The notes beneath the pieces were generated by a model that did no database searches, was not told where the DNA came from, and saw only the letters and a program-made list of their open reading frames with translations. The position numbers were made by a program, and so were the translations under genes. Positions 15,341-22,173 of a stretch of 38,588 bases of DNA are shown here, in pieces. This stretch comes from Collinsella sp. Its GTDB lineage: Bacteria > Actinomycetota > Coriobacteriia > Coriobacteriales > Coriobacteriaceae. Where the stretch lies: positions 1 to 38,588 of the forward strand of contig DYAA01000103.1 of NCBI GenBank assembly GCA_019419405.1. Direction: 5' to 3'. How positions within the stretch are numbered: position 1 is the stretch's first letter; each line of letters starts with the position of its first letter.

Positions 15341-16474
15341 CTATTTCCAAACGCGCTCGGCAATGCGCTTGACCAGCGCGATCTTTGCCCATTGCTCATC
15401 CTCGGTCAGCTTGTTGCCAATCTCGCAGCTGGCAAAGCCGCACTGAGGCGACAGATACAGGTTCTCGAGCGGAACATACTTTGCAGCCTCGTGAATACGC
15501 TCGACGATAACATCCTCGTTCTCGAGCTCTGCCGCCTTGGTGGTTACCAAGCCCAGCACGACCTTCTTGCCCGGGGCAACGTACTTGAGCGGCTCAAAAC
15601 CGCCGGCGCGCGGCGTATCGAACTCCAGGTAAAATGCATCGACATCCTCGTTTGCGAACAGGTACGGCGCGATGGGGTCATAGCCGCCCTCGAAGGCATA
15701 GGTGGAGTGGTAGTTGCCGCGGCACACATGCGTGTTGATGACCAGATCGTCGGGCTTGTCCGCGATGGCGGCATTGTTGAGCGCCACGCCCAGCTCGCTT
15801 ACCTTTTGCAGGTCGACCGGGCTCATGCCGGTTTTGGCGACAAAATCGGTGTCGCAGTAGATGCCCCAGGTGCAGTCATCAAACTGGATGTTGCGGCAGC
15901 CTGCTGCGTACAGGTCGGCGATCACCGTGCGATAAGCGGCTGCGATGGCGTCGGCAAGTTCCTCATCGGTCTTATAGACAGCGCGCAGGCTCTCCTGCTG
16001 GCCGTCGCAGCGGTCGAGCGTGACTTCGGAGAACGTCTGGATCGGCGCCGGAATGGTTTGCCGCGCGACCTGGCCCTCCCCCTCGAGCACCTTGACAAAT
16101 TTAAAGTGTTCGACGAACGGATGGTTCTCGCCGCTAATGGGGCCGGTTACCACGGCGGTGTCGGCTGTGGTCTCCTCGTCGTGGAACATATAACCCGTAC
16201 GCGAGGTACGGCGTTCAATGCCGTTAAGGCCCCACATAAAATCGAGGTGCCAGTAGCTGCGGCGAAACTCACCATCGGTGATGACCTGCAGGCCGGCGGC
16301 CTTCTGCTTTGCCACCAAATCGCGAATGGCATCGTCCTCGACGGCCTTAAGGCCGTCGTCATCAAGCGTGCCCGCGGCGTAGGCGGCACGGGCGTCCTTC
16401 ACGGCCTGAGGACGAAGAAAACTGCCGACGATATCGGCGCGAAACGGCGCGTTCGGTTGAATCGAAGTGCTCAT
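15341..16474 (-). CDS. Cobalamin-independent methionine synthase C-terminal-type methyltransferase (YxjG/YxjH-like)
   Basis: A protein of 377 residues from the ATG at 16474, preceded by AAGGGAG. It matches the C-terminal, catalytic barrel of MetE but lacks the N-terminal half of the about 750-residue enzyme, as in B. subtilis YxjG and YxjH. It opens FRADIVGSFLRPQAVKDARA and has a DGEFRRSYWHLDF block. QFDDCTW is followed by NTHVCRGNYHS (zinc ligands His and Cys) and by SPQCGFAS, the last zinc Cys. It probably methylates homocysteine, or a related thiol, to methionine. The methyl donor is not certain for this short family. A LysR regulator lies directly upstream in the same direction, with a 23-bp inverted repeat between them. 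Confidence 0.88.
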   Translation of the reverse strand: MSTSIQPNAPFRADIVGSFLRPQAVKDARAAYAAGTLDDDGLKAVEDDAIRDLVAKQKAAGLQVITDGEFRRSYWHLDFMWGLNGIERRTSRTGYMFHDEETTADTAVVTGPISGENHPFVEHFKFVKVLEGEGQVARQTIPAPIQTFSEVTLDRCDGQQESLRAVYKTDEELADAIAAAYRTVIADLYAAGCRNIQFDDCTWGIYCDTDFVAKTGMSPVDLQKVSELGVALNNAAIADKPDDLVINTHVCRGNYHSTYAFEGGYDPIAPYLFANEDVDAFYLEFDTPRAGGFEPLKYVAPGKKVVLGLVTTKAAELENEDVIVERIHEAAKYVPLENLYLSPQCGFASCEIGNKLTEDEQWAKIALVKRIAERVWK

Positions 16475-16560
16475 AGATATCTCCCTTTGAATTGGTTGCT
16501 TTACTGGGACAGAGTATGAGCGCTCCTATGGCCATCGTATAATATATGTTTATAACAGTT

Positions 16561-16583
16561 TGATATAGATGCTTCCTATATCA
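16561..16583. promoter_or_regulatory. Inverted repeat upstream of the MetE-like gene, LysR-site candidate
   Basis: TGATATAG (16561-16568) and CTATATCA (16576-16583) are a perfect 8-bp inverted repeat with a 7-nt spacer. It lies 87 bp before the methyltransferase start, upstream of AT-rich promoter sequence (TATAAA, TATTAT on the minus strand), and 47 bp after the LysR stop. Position and size suit a LysR activation site. Confidence 0.55.
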
Positions 16584-16629
16584 GTTTGGGCTGCCTTAAA
16601 GAGATTTGACCTGTGCAGAACGCAGCAGC

Positions 16630-17526
16630 CTAGATATGTTGGCGGATCGCGTCGATATAGGCCCGACCGTAGCGCGTGAGCGTCGTATTTTTGCGCGTGA
16701 TGATGCCGATCTCCATGTACTCGTCCACATCGAGCGGAATGGAGATAATACCCGGCCCGTTGAGCTCGTGGCTGATCACGCCCGAACACACCGTGTAGCC
16801 GTTGAGGCCCATGGCCAGGTTGAACAACGTCGCGCGATCGCGCACGCGGATGTTCTTGCGGCGCTCAAACGTCGAGGTCAGTTCCTCGGAATAGTAAAAC
16901 GAGTTGTAGCTGCCCTGCTCGTAGGACAGGAAGGGATAGTCCTCCAGGTCCTCGAGCGTCACGCTGGAGCGGCCCGCCAGCGGATGGTCGGCGCACACAA
17001 AAACGTGCGGCGTGGCGCAGAAGAGCTCTTCGAACACGAGCTCGTTGGCCGCCAGCATGCGCTCGATGACCTCGCGATTGTGCTCGGACAAGTACAAGAT
17101 GCCTAGTTCGCTTTTCATATGCGCGACGTCCTCGATAATCTCGTGAGTCTGCTCCTCGCGCAGGGTAAAGTCGTAGCGCGCGGCATCGAACTCACGGATC
17201 ACATCGACAAACGCGTTGACGGCAAAGGAATAATGCTGGCAGCTCACACTAAAGTGCGGCACCTGCTCGGACTCGCCCTTGTACTTGCCTTCGAGCAGAT
17301 CCGCCTGGTCGAGCACCTGGCGCGCGTAGCCCAAGAAGGTCTCGCCCTCCTCGGACACAATGACACCCTTGTTGGTGCGCTCAAAGATGTGCACACCCAT
17401 CTCGTTTTCGAGATCGCGGATCGACGCAGTAATCGAAGGCTGCGACACAAAAAGCCGGCGCGAGGCCTCGGTGATGCTGCCGCATTCGGCAACTTTGACG
17501 ACATACCTGAGCTGCTGAAGCTTCAT
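16630..17526 (-). CDS. LysR-family transcriptional regulator
   Basis: A protein of 298 residues from the ATG at 17526, with AGGGAGAAAG 3-10 nt upstream; the frame is open upstream through the neighbouring HAD gene but has no start there. The HTH is MKLQQLRYVVKVAECGSITEASRRLFVSQPSITASIRDLE, a canonical LysR N-terminus. The ligand-binding domain follows with HFSVSCQHYSFAVNAFVDVI. It sits 10 bp after the HAD phosphatase gene and 155 bp before the MetE-like gene, all in the same direction. Control of the methyltransferase, as MetR controls MetE, is a reasonable inference. CysB- or CysL-like sensing of a sulfur metabolite is an alternative. Confidence 0.9.
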   Translation of the reverse strand: MKLQQLRYVVKVAECGSITEASRRLFVSQPSITASIRDLENEMGVHIFERTNKGVIVSEEGETFLGYARQVLDQADLLEGKYKGESEQVPHFSVSCQHYSFAVNAFVDVIREFDAARYDFTLREEQTHEIIEDVAHMKSELGILYLSEHNREVIERMLAANELVFEELFCATPHVFVCADHPLAGRSSVTLEDLEDYPFLSYEQGSYNSFYYSEELTSTFERRKNIRVRDRATLFNLAMGLNGYTVCSGVISHELNGPGIISIPLDVDEYMEIGIITRKNTTLTRYGRAYIDAIRQHI

Positions 17527-17536
17527 AGCTTTCTCC

Positions 17537-18445
17537 CTAGACGTTCGTGACGTCGAAACCCGTCGCATCCATCTGACGCATAAACGGCGGCATCTCCCCC
17601 GTCGCGGCACAGGCGGCAATCTGATGCAGAGCCCCGGCAACCGCATCGTCTGCCGCAGCGCCGATATGCCAGCGCGCGGCAGCCGTGACAGCCTCGTTGG
17701 CATTGGCGACTGCAACGGAGTTGGGAACGGCATCGATCATGGGCAGATCGTTATCGGAATCACCGAACACGGCCACCTCGTCGGGCGTCAGGCCCAAAGC
17801 GCGCGCCAGCTCCAGCGCAGCGCAGCCCTTGTCCCAACCGGCCGGAAGGATGTCAAACAGGCGCACGCGGTTGTTGGGAAACACAAGCGAGAGCTCCGGC
17901 ACCTCGGCGGCAACGCGCTCGCGTAGCTCCACGAGCTCCTCACGTGAACGGGCACTCCAAATATTCGCCTTAAACACCGGGGCATCATCGACAACAGGAC
18001 GGCACGGGGCCTCTTCGCCCTTGAGCCACGCGTTGCCGCCCGACTCCATGGCGCGGCGTACGCGCTCGGGGTCGTTCGTCACGCAATAGGCATCGTTATC
18101 CCAAAAGTCATCACCCAGGCTGTAGACCTTCAGATACGTATCGTCGGTCTCTTGCTCGAGGTAATCGGCCAGACGCGTCAGGGCATCGTTGTCGGTCGCA
18201 TGCGAGGCCACCGCCTCGCCGTCCACAAACATGACCTGGCCGTTGCAGAACGCGCCGGTCGAGAAGCACTCGACGCAATTGCGGAACATCCAGCCCATCG
18301 CGGACGGCTGGCGACCCGAAACCGGGCCAAAGTGCAGACCCGCCGCCTGCATGGCATGAATGCCCTCGATGGCGTAGTCGCTGGCGCCGTCATGCCCGGC
18401 TGGAATCAGCGTATCGTCCATATCGGTCAGCACAAGTTTAATCAT
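17537..18445 (-). CDS. HAD-superfamily (Cof-type, IIB) sugar-phosphatase-like hydrolase
   Basis: A protein of 302 residues starting at the ATG at 18445 after GGGGGCC. Motif I is LTDMDDTLI (nucleophile Asp8, acid Asp10). Motif II is GPVSGRQ, motif III the lysine in GWDKGCA, and motif IV GDSDNDLPMI, in the order and spacing of Cof-type (class IIB) phosphatases. These cytosolic enzymes dephosphorylate sugar phosphates, nucleotides or pyridoxal phosphate. The exact substrate is unknown. It is the first gene of a likely HAD-LysR transcript. The 5' flank carries an inverted repeat shared with other sites in the window (18484-18516). Confidence 0.9.
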   Translation of the reverse strand: MIKLVLTDMDDTLIPAGHDGASDYAIEGIHAMQAAGLHFGPVSGRQPSAMGWMFRNCVECFSTGAFCNGQVMFVDGEAVASHATDNDALTRLADYLEQETDDTYLKVYSLGDDFWDNDAYCVTNDPERVRRAMESGGNAWLKGEEAPCRPVVDDAPVFKANIWSARSREELVELRERVAAEVPELSLVFPNNRVRLFDILPAGWDKGCAALELARALGLTPDEVAVFGDSDNDLPMIDAVPNSVAVANANEAVTAAARWHIGAAADDAVAGALHQIAACAATGEMPPFMRQMDATGFDVTNV

Positions 18446-18483
18446 AAGGCCCCCATTCGTATCGGTCCTACCTATTGTAACGA

Positions 18484-18516
18484 CCTGCCAAAATAAACCT
18501 GTCCCTTTTTGGCAGG
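18484..18516. repeat. Inverted repeat with AAAGGGACAG core, copy 1 (minus orientation)
   Basis: CCTGCCAAAA (18484-18493) pairs with TTTTGGCAGG (18507-18516). CTGTCCCTTT at 18499-18508, the complement of AAAGGGACAG, lies in the loop and right arm. The same 10-mer recurs at 30210-30219 and 33945-33954, again in inverted repeats. This copy lies between the HAD start and the TPP riboswitch. Confidence 0.6.
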
Positions 18517-18540
18517 TGCGCTAGTATAGGGAACAACAGA

Positions 18541-18641
18541 TTCGATGCGGGAGTGCCGGCGGTGCAAACCACAAGGCTGAGAGGGCATGGGGCCCAATCC
18601 TTTGAACCTGTCAGTTAATGCTGGCGTAGGGAGCATGCCGC
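18541..18641 (+). promoter_or_regulatory. TPP riboswitch (THI element)
   Basis: The conserved parts appear in order: GGGAGTGCC, GGCTGAGAGG, CCTTTGAACCTG, TTAATGCTGGCGTAGGGA. A closing stem pairs ATGC (18545-18548) with GCAT (18633-18636). It senses thiamine pyrophosphate and controls the three downstream thiamine genes. A strong terminator hairpin directly follows, so control is by transcription attenuation: ligand binding should favour termination. Confidence 0.95.
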
Positions 18642-18647
18642 CTTTAC

Positions 18648-18679
18648 AGGGGCGCTGTCTATGCACAGCGCCCCTTTTC
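18648..18679 (+). terminator. Riboswitch-controlled intrinsic terminator
   Basis: AGGGGCGCTGT (18648-18658) pairs perfectly with ACAGCGCCCCT (18665-18675) and is followed by TTTCT. It lies between the THI element and the thiM start, the place of an expression platform. Confidence 0.92.
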
Positions 18680-18700
18680 TATGCCAAGGAGGCATGTGCA

Positions 18701-19540
18701 GTGATTGATTCGGAACAGCTTAAGCAGCATATGGTCAAGGCCGTGGAGGAGATTCGCGCCACCAATCCGATGGCCGGCTCCATCACCAACACGGTGACGA
18801 TCGACTTTGTCGCCAACGCACAGCTCGCCGTGGGCGGATCGGCCGCCATGGTCTATCTGCCCGACGAAGGCGAGGCACTCGTTGCCGGCGGCGGCGCCAT
18901 CTATCTCAACATGGGCACGCTCTTCCCCATCTACGAGCAGACGATTCCCCGAGCGGCCAAGGCGGCACACGACGCCGGCAAGCCCTGGGTGCTCGATCCG
19001 GTGGGCCTGGGCATCGGTAGCCTGCGCACCCAGCTGGTAAACGAGCTCAAGCAGTACAAGCCCGCCATCGTGCGCGGCAATGCCTCCGAGATCATTGCGC
19101 TCGCCGGCCTGTGGGGTCTTGAGGGCGAGGCGGCCGATCTGAGCCGCGTACGCGGCGTCGATACCACCGACACGGTCGACGCCGCCCGCGATGCCGCCGT
19201 GGCGCTCGCCCGCTACACCGGCGGCGCCGTGGTCGTCTCGGGCGAAGTCGACCTGATTACCGACGGCACGACCGTGGCCAAGTCCCACGGCGGCAGCCCG
19301 CTCATGTCCAAGATCACCGGCTGCGGCTGCTCGCAGGGCGGCGTGCTGGCCGTGTACGCCTGCGCCGCCGACCCGTTTACGGCAGCCGTCTGCGGCACCG
19401 CCGTCTACAACGTTGCCGGCACGCGTGCCGCCGCCGTCGCCGACGCCCCGGCAAGCTTTAAGGTCGCCTTTATCGACGAGCTCTACCGCGCGACCGCCCA
19501 GGACATCGCCGATAACCGACTCGAGCTCGAGGAGGCATAA
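18701..19540 (+). CDS. thiM: Hydroxyethylthiazole kinase
   Basis: A protein of 279 residues. The GTG at 18701 is chosen because AAGGAGG ends 8 nt upstream; the frame is open further up only through the riboswitch. Family blocks are NTVTIDFVANAQLAVGGSAAM near the N-terminus, GTLFPIYEQTI, DPVGLGIGSLRT, and RGNASEIIALAG in the middle. TGCGCSQGG near residue 210 replaces the usual GTGC nucleotide/substrate loop and keeps its Cys. ThiM phosphorylates 4-methyl-5-(2-hydroxyethyl)thiazole with ATP for salvage into thiamine. It is the first gene of a three-gene operon under a TPP riboswitch. No thiD lies in the window, so the pyrimidine half must come from elsewhere. Confidence 0.93.
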   Translation: MIDSEQLKQHMVKAVEEIRATNPMAGSITNTVTIDFVANAQLAVGGSAAMVYLPDEGEALVAGGGAIYLNMGTLFPIYEQTIPRAAKAAHDAGKPWVLDPVGLGIGSLRTQLVNELKQYKPAIVRGNASEIIALAGLWGLEGEAADLSRVRGVDTTDTVDAARDAAVALARYTGGAVVVSGEVDLITDGTTVAKSHGGSPLMSKITGCGCSQGGVLAVYACAADPFTAAVCGTAVYNVAGTRAAAVADAPASFKVAFIDELYRATAQDIADNRLELEEA

Positions 19541-19543
19541 GCC

Positions 19544-19885
19544 ATGTCCGAGCCCGCAACCAATGCCGGCATGAACACACTCGTCGCCGTGGCCATCGCC
19601 CCGTGCGGCACCGGCGATGAACTGTCCGCCGAGGTCGCCGAGGTCGTGCGCGTCATTCGCGAGAGCGGCCTTCCCAACCGCACCACCTCGATGTTCACCG
19701 AGATCGAGGGTGACTGGGACGAGGTCATGCAGGTCGTGCGCGACGCAACCTTTGTGTTGGCGAGCAAGGGCATCCGCACCGAAGTCGTGCTCAAAGCCGA
19801 TATTCGACCCGGATTTACCGACACCATGACCGGCAAGCTCGAGCGCATGGAAGCACAGATCAAAAAGCAGGAGGAAGCACGATGA
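19544..19885 (+). CDS. MTH1187/YkoF-type thiamine-binding protein
   Basis: A protein of 113 residues, starting 3 bp after thiM and overlapping the next gene by 4 bp (ATGA). It has the ferredoxin-like fold pattern of the MTH1187/YqgV family: VAVAIAPCGTGDELSAEVAEVVRVIRESGL, TSMFTEIEGDWDEVMQVVRDA, then RTEVVLKADIRPG. These small cytosolic proteins bind thiamine or its parts and are often found with thiamine genes. Its place inside a riboswitch-controlled operon supports a role in binding thiamine or thiazole. The exact ligand is unproven. Confidence 0.85.
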   Translation: MSEPATNAGMNTLVAVAIAPCGTGDELSAEVAEVVRVIRESGLPNRTTSMFTEIEGDWDEVMQVVRDATFVLASKGIRTEVVLKADIRPGFTDTMTGKLERMEAQIKKQEEAR

Positions 19886-20577
19886 GCATCCGCGACAACC
19901 TTGATATCTCGGCCTATCTGGTACTCGGCCCCGAAAACACGCTCGGGCGTCCCGTGGGCGATGTGGTGGCCCAGGCGCTCGACGCAGGCTTTACCTGCAT
20001 CCAGGTGCGCTCCAAGGTGGCAAGTGCCCGCGAGATCATCGCGCTGACGGGCGACGCCGCGCAGGCAATCGCACAGGCCGGCAAGACCGGTCAGGTCGCC
20101 CTTCTGATCGACGACCGCCTGGACTGCGTACTCGCCGCGCGCGAGCAGGGCATCGCTGTCGACGGCGTGCACGTTGGCCAGAGCGATATTCCCGTCGAGG
20201 TCTGCCGCAAACTTTTGGGCCCCGATGCCATTGTGGGCCTTTCGGCCCGTTGCGAGGAGATGCTCGAGCACGTCAAGACCGCCGACATGAGCCTGGTCGA
20301 CTACCTGGGCATCGGCCCGCTCCACGAGACCGAGACCAAGCGCGACTGCGGACGCGCGGCCGACGGCTCTATCATCACCAAGAGCTTTGAGGACTTGGCC
20401 GCACTCCACGCGGCAAGCCCCGTGCCCATCGTGGTGGGCGGCGGCGTCAAGACGGCCGATCTGCCGCAACTCAAGTCCACCGGCGTCGACGGCTTCTTTG
20501 TGGTGAGCGCCGTCTGCAGCGCCGACGACCCCTACGCCGCAGCCGAGGAGCTCGTCGATACCTGGCAGCAGGCATAG
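19882..20577 (+). CDS. thiE: Thiamine-phosphate synthase
   Basis: A protein of 231 residues whose ATG overlaps the preceding stop (ATGA), so translation is coupled. The TIM-barrel blocks appear in order: AYLVLGPENTLGRP, IQVRSK at the place of the usual QLREK (Glu replaced by Ser), ALLIDDRLDCVLAA, GVHVGQSD, GLSARCEEML, YLGIGPLHETETKRD (the GPxxxTxTK phosphate loop), VVGGGV. It joins hydroxyethylthiazole phosphate with hydroxymethylpyrimidine diphosphate to make thiamine phosphate. With ThiM this gives thiazole salvage, while ThiC, ThiD and ThiL must lie elsewhere. It is the last gene of the operon, followed by hairpin repeats. Confidence 0.93.
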   Translation: MSIRDNLDISAYLVLGPENTLGRPVGDVVAQALDAGFTCIQVRSKVASAREIIALTGDAAQAIAQAGKTGQVALLIDDRLDCVLAAREQGIAVDGVHVGQSDIPVEVCRKLLGPDAIVGLSARCEEMLEHVKTADMSLVDYLGIGPLHETETKRDCGRAADGSIITKSFEDLAALHAASPVPIVVGGGVKTADLPQLKSTGVDGFFVVSAVCSADDPYAAAEELVDTWQQA

Positions 20578-20621
20578 GCATAGGCCGAACAGCTGATTCG
20601 CAGCCTCATATCTTCAATAGC

Positions 20622-20791
20622 GGAAAGCGCATCCCAGTTTGGACCTCCATTCCGGGATGCGCTTTCCATATAGAGGCTCAACGAGAAACCGCATCCCAGT
20701 CTGAACGCATATTCCGGGACGTACTTTCCGAAACCCCACCGCTTGGGAAACTGTAACCCGTTCTGAGCGCTCATTCTGGGACGCGCTTTCC
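20622..20791. repeat. Three tandem hairpin units with 62-bp period
   Basis: Units begin at 20622, 20684 and 20746, exactly 62 bp apart. Unit 1 has perfect 14-bp arms, GGAAAGCGCATCCC (20622-20635) and GGGATGCGCTTTCC (20654-20667). Units 2 and 3 keep the pattern with changes: right arms GGGACGTACTTTCC and GGGACGCGCTTTCC. The loops share a GTCTGAACGCATATTCC-like sequence. They fill the space between thiE and the convergent lipase gene and may act as terminators. The degeneration from unit 1 to unit 3 suggests unequal age or local duplication. Confidence 0.85.
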
Positions 20792-20813
20792 GCCGAGTCC
20801 ACGGCAGCTTGCC

Positions 20814-21683
20814 CTACCCCGCCAGATACGATTCCAACGCCGGTAAGGTCGCCTCCGCATCGCGGCGACCAATCTGGTAGATGCGCTCAAGTTCATCGGG
20901 CTCGCGACACAGCGACGGCACCTTCACCGATTCGCTCGGCCGCACCACAAAGATCTCGCCGGCAGCCTCGCGACGTGCCAGGTCATCGAGCGTGGCATTG
21001 TAGACCTCATGCCGATGCTCAAGCGCTGTGACAAACTCCGGATAGTGACGGAACACGCGCCGTAGCATGGGCATCACGCTGTTGGGCTGCTTCACAAAGC
21101 CCGCCGGCTGCGTGAGTACCACGATATTGCGGTCATACCCCTGCGCAAACAGCCAAGCGCTGGGAATGGAATCGGCCACGCCGCCATCCAGGTACTTGCG
21201 GCCCTCAATGGCGACAGGACGCGTCGCCACGGGAATTGCCGACGACGCCCGGATCCACTCGATATCGCGCTCATCGCCATAGGGCAGGTCGTGATAGACG
21301 GCCTTGCCCGTCTCGATATCGGTACACACGCACGTAAATCGCATGGGGCAGGCGCGATATGCCTCCAGGTCGATGGGATCGCGCTCGATAGGCACCTCGT
21401 GATAGGCAAAGTCGGCATTGAACATATCGCCGGTTCGCAGCCAGCTGGTCACGCTCGCATAGCGCTTGTCGGCGCAATAGGCCTTGTTATAGCGAATGGC
21501 GCGGCCGATCTGGCGCGATTTAAAGTTGTAGCCAAACGCCGCGCCCGCCGAGACGCCCACCATATGGTCGCAGGTCAAACCGTGCTCCATCCAAACGTCG
21601 AGCACGCCCGCCGTATACATACCGCGGTAGCCGCCTCCCTCGAGCGCCAGCCCCACCGTGCGCGTCATATTTGACTGTGCCAT
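20814..21683 (-). CDS. Patatin-like phospholipase / lipid acyl hydrolase
   Basis: A protein of 289 residues from the ATG at 21683, with GGAG about 9 nt upstream; an in-frame ATG at 21830 is rejected for lack of a ribosome site. The patatin features are the oxyanion loop LEGGGYRGMYTAGVLD, the nucleophile elbow GVSAGAAFG with catalytic Ser, and the catalytic Asp in KYLDGGVADSIP. The C-terminal part resembles YjjU/RssA-type bacterial patatins, with YDRNIVVLTQPAGFVK following the DGG motif. There is no signal peptide. It hydrolyses acyl esters of phospholipids or other lipids; the substrate is unknown. A TATACT -10-like box lies at 21720-21725. Confidence 0.9.
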   Translation of the reverse strand: MAQSNMTRTVGLALEGGGYRGMYTAGVLDVWMEHGLTCDHMVGVSAGAAFGYNFKSRQIGRAIRYNKAYCADKRYASVTSWLRTGDMFNADFAYHEVPIERDPIDLEAYRACPMRFTCVCTDIETGKAVYHDLPYGDERDIEWIRASSAIPVATRPVAIEGRKYLDGGVADSIPSAWLFAQGYDRNIVVLTQPAGFVKQPNSVMPMLRRVFRHYPEFVTALEHRHEVYNATLDDLARREAAGEIFVVRPSESVKVPSLCREPDELERIYQIGRRDAEATLPALESYLAG

Positions 21684-22002
21684 GCGACCATCTCCGTTCC
21701 TGCGTTTTAAAACGGAACAAGTATACCCATCAACAAATATCGTCTCAGTCGCATTTTCATCGAACATCGTCGCGTTACCGTTTGGCGAATAATGGCCGCC
21801 CGCAACATGGGCACCCCTACATAATTCCATACACTTGTTTATACTACTCAGTAGTTATCAGCCGAGAGCACGAACCGACAAATAAACCCAACGACGCAGC
21901 AAGGCGGGGGCTTGGAAACACGCAAGGCGTTGAGCAGCAACGCATGTGCACAACGAGCTCGCCCGACGCAATCCGCCCCGACCTCAGAAAGCCGCTTACA
22001 GT
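21684..22002. other. Divergent intergenic region between the lipase and the GGDEF-EAL gene
   Basis: About 320 bp without a convincing gene. It holds a GTTTTAAAAC palindrome (21704-21713) and a TATACT box for the lipase. A 13-nt palindrome ACTACT-c-AGTAGT lies at 21843-21855, next to a plus-strand TATACT (21840-21845). A GCGTTG/CAACGC hairpin lies at 21927-21943. Words like CACGAACCG and GACGCAGCAAGGC recall a c-di-GMP riboswitch, but the needed helices do not form. Confidence 0.4.
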
Positions 22003-22173
22003 ATGGATAACGCCAGCAATAATACCGAAACGCTCGAAAAGACCATCCGTGACCTTCTGGAGCGTCAGGACGATCTGATCAGGACCGCCTTTACCGACGA
22101 GCTCACCGGACTTGGCAACCGCGGCGGCTTTACCCGTTCCTTAGAGGAACTCTGGGAGAGGGACTGCCCGTGA
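22003..22173 (+). CDS. N-terminal fragment of a GGDEF protein, cut off by a frameshift
   Basis: The frame encodes a short coiled-coil (MDNASNNTETLEKTIRDLLERQ) and then AFTDELTGLGNRGGFTRSLEELWER, the first third of a GGDEF domain, before a TGA at 22171. The rest of the domain continues at once in the next frame. The paralogue at 24845 reads LTNLGNRGGLDRHVDQLWRKGTPFT in one frame, so this is one gene broken by a missing G in the AGGGA at 22159-22163. The start at 22003 is uncertain because neither it nor the in-frame ATG at 21946 has a clear ribosome site. Confidence 0.7.
   Translation: MDNASNNTETLEKTIRDLLERQDDLIRTAFTDELTGLGNRGGFTRSLEELWERDCP

Noticed and set aside
15221..16519. 432-codon open frame antisense to the MetE-like gene
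   Set aside because: No ribosome site or family motif; the sense frame has zinc-ligand motifs.
20622..20791. CRISPR array
   Set aside because: There are only three units, each a hairpin with a decaying sequence and no constant repeat with unique spacers of normal length.
21860..21945. c-di-GMP-I riboswitch before the GGDEF-EAL gene
   Set aside because: Some words resemble the consensus, but the P2 hairpin and the tetraloop receptor pair are missing.
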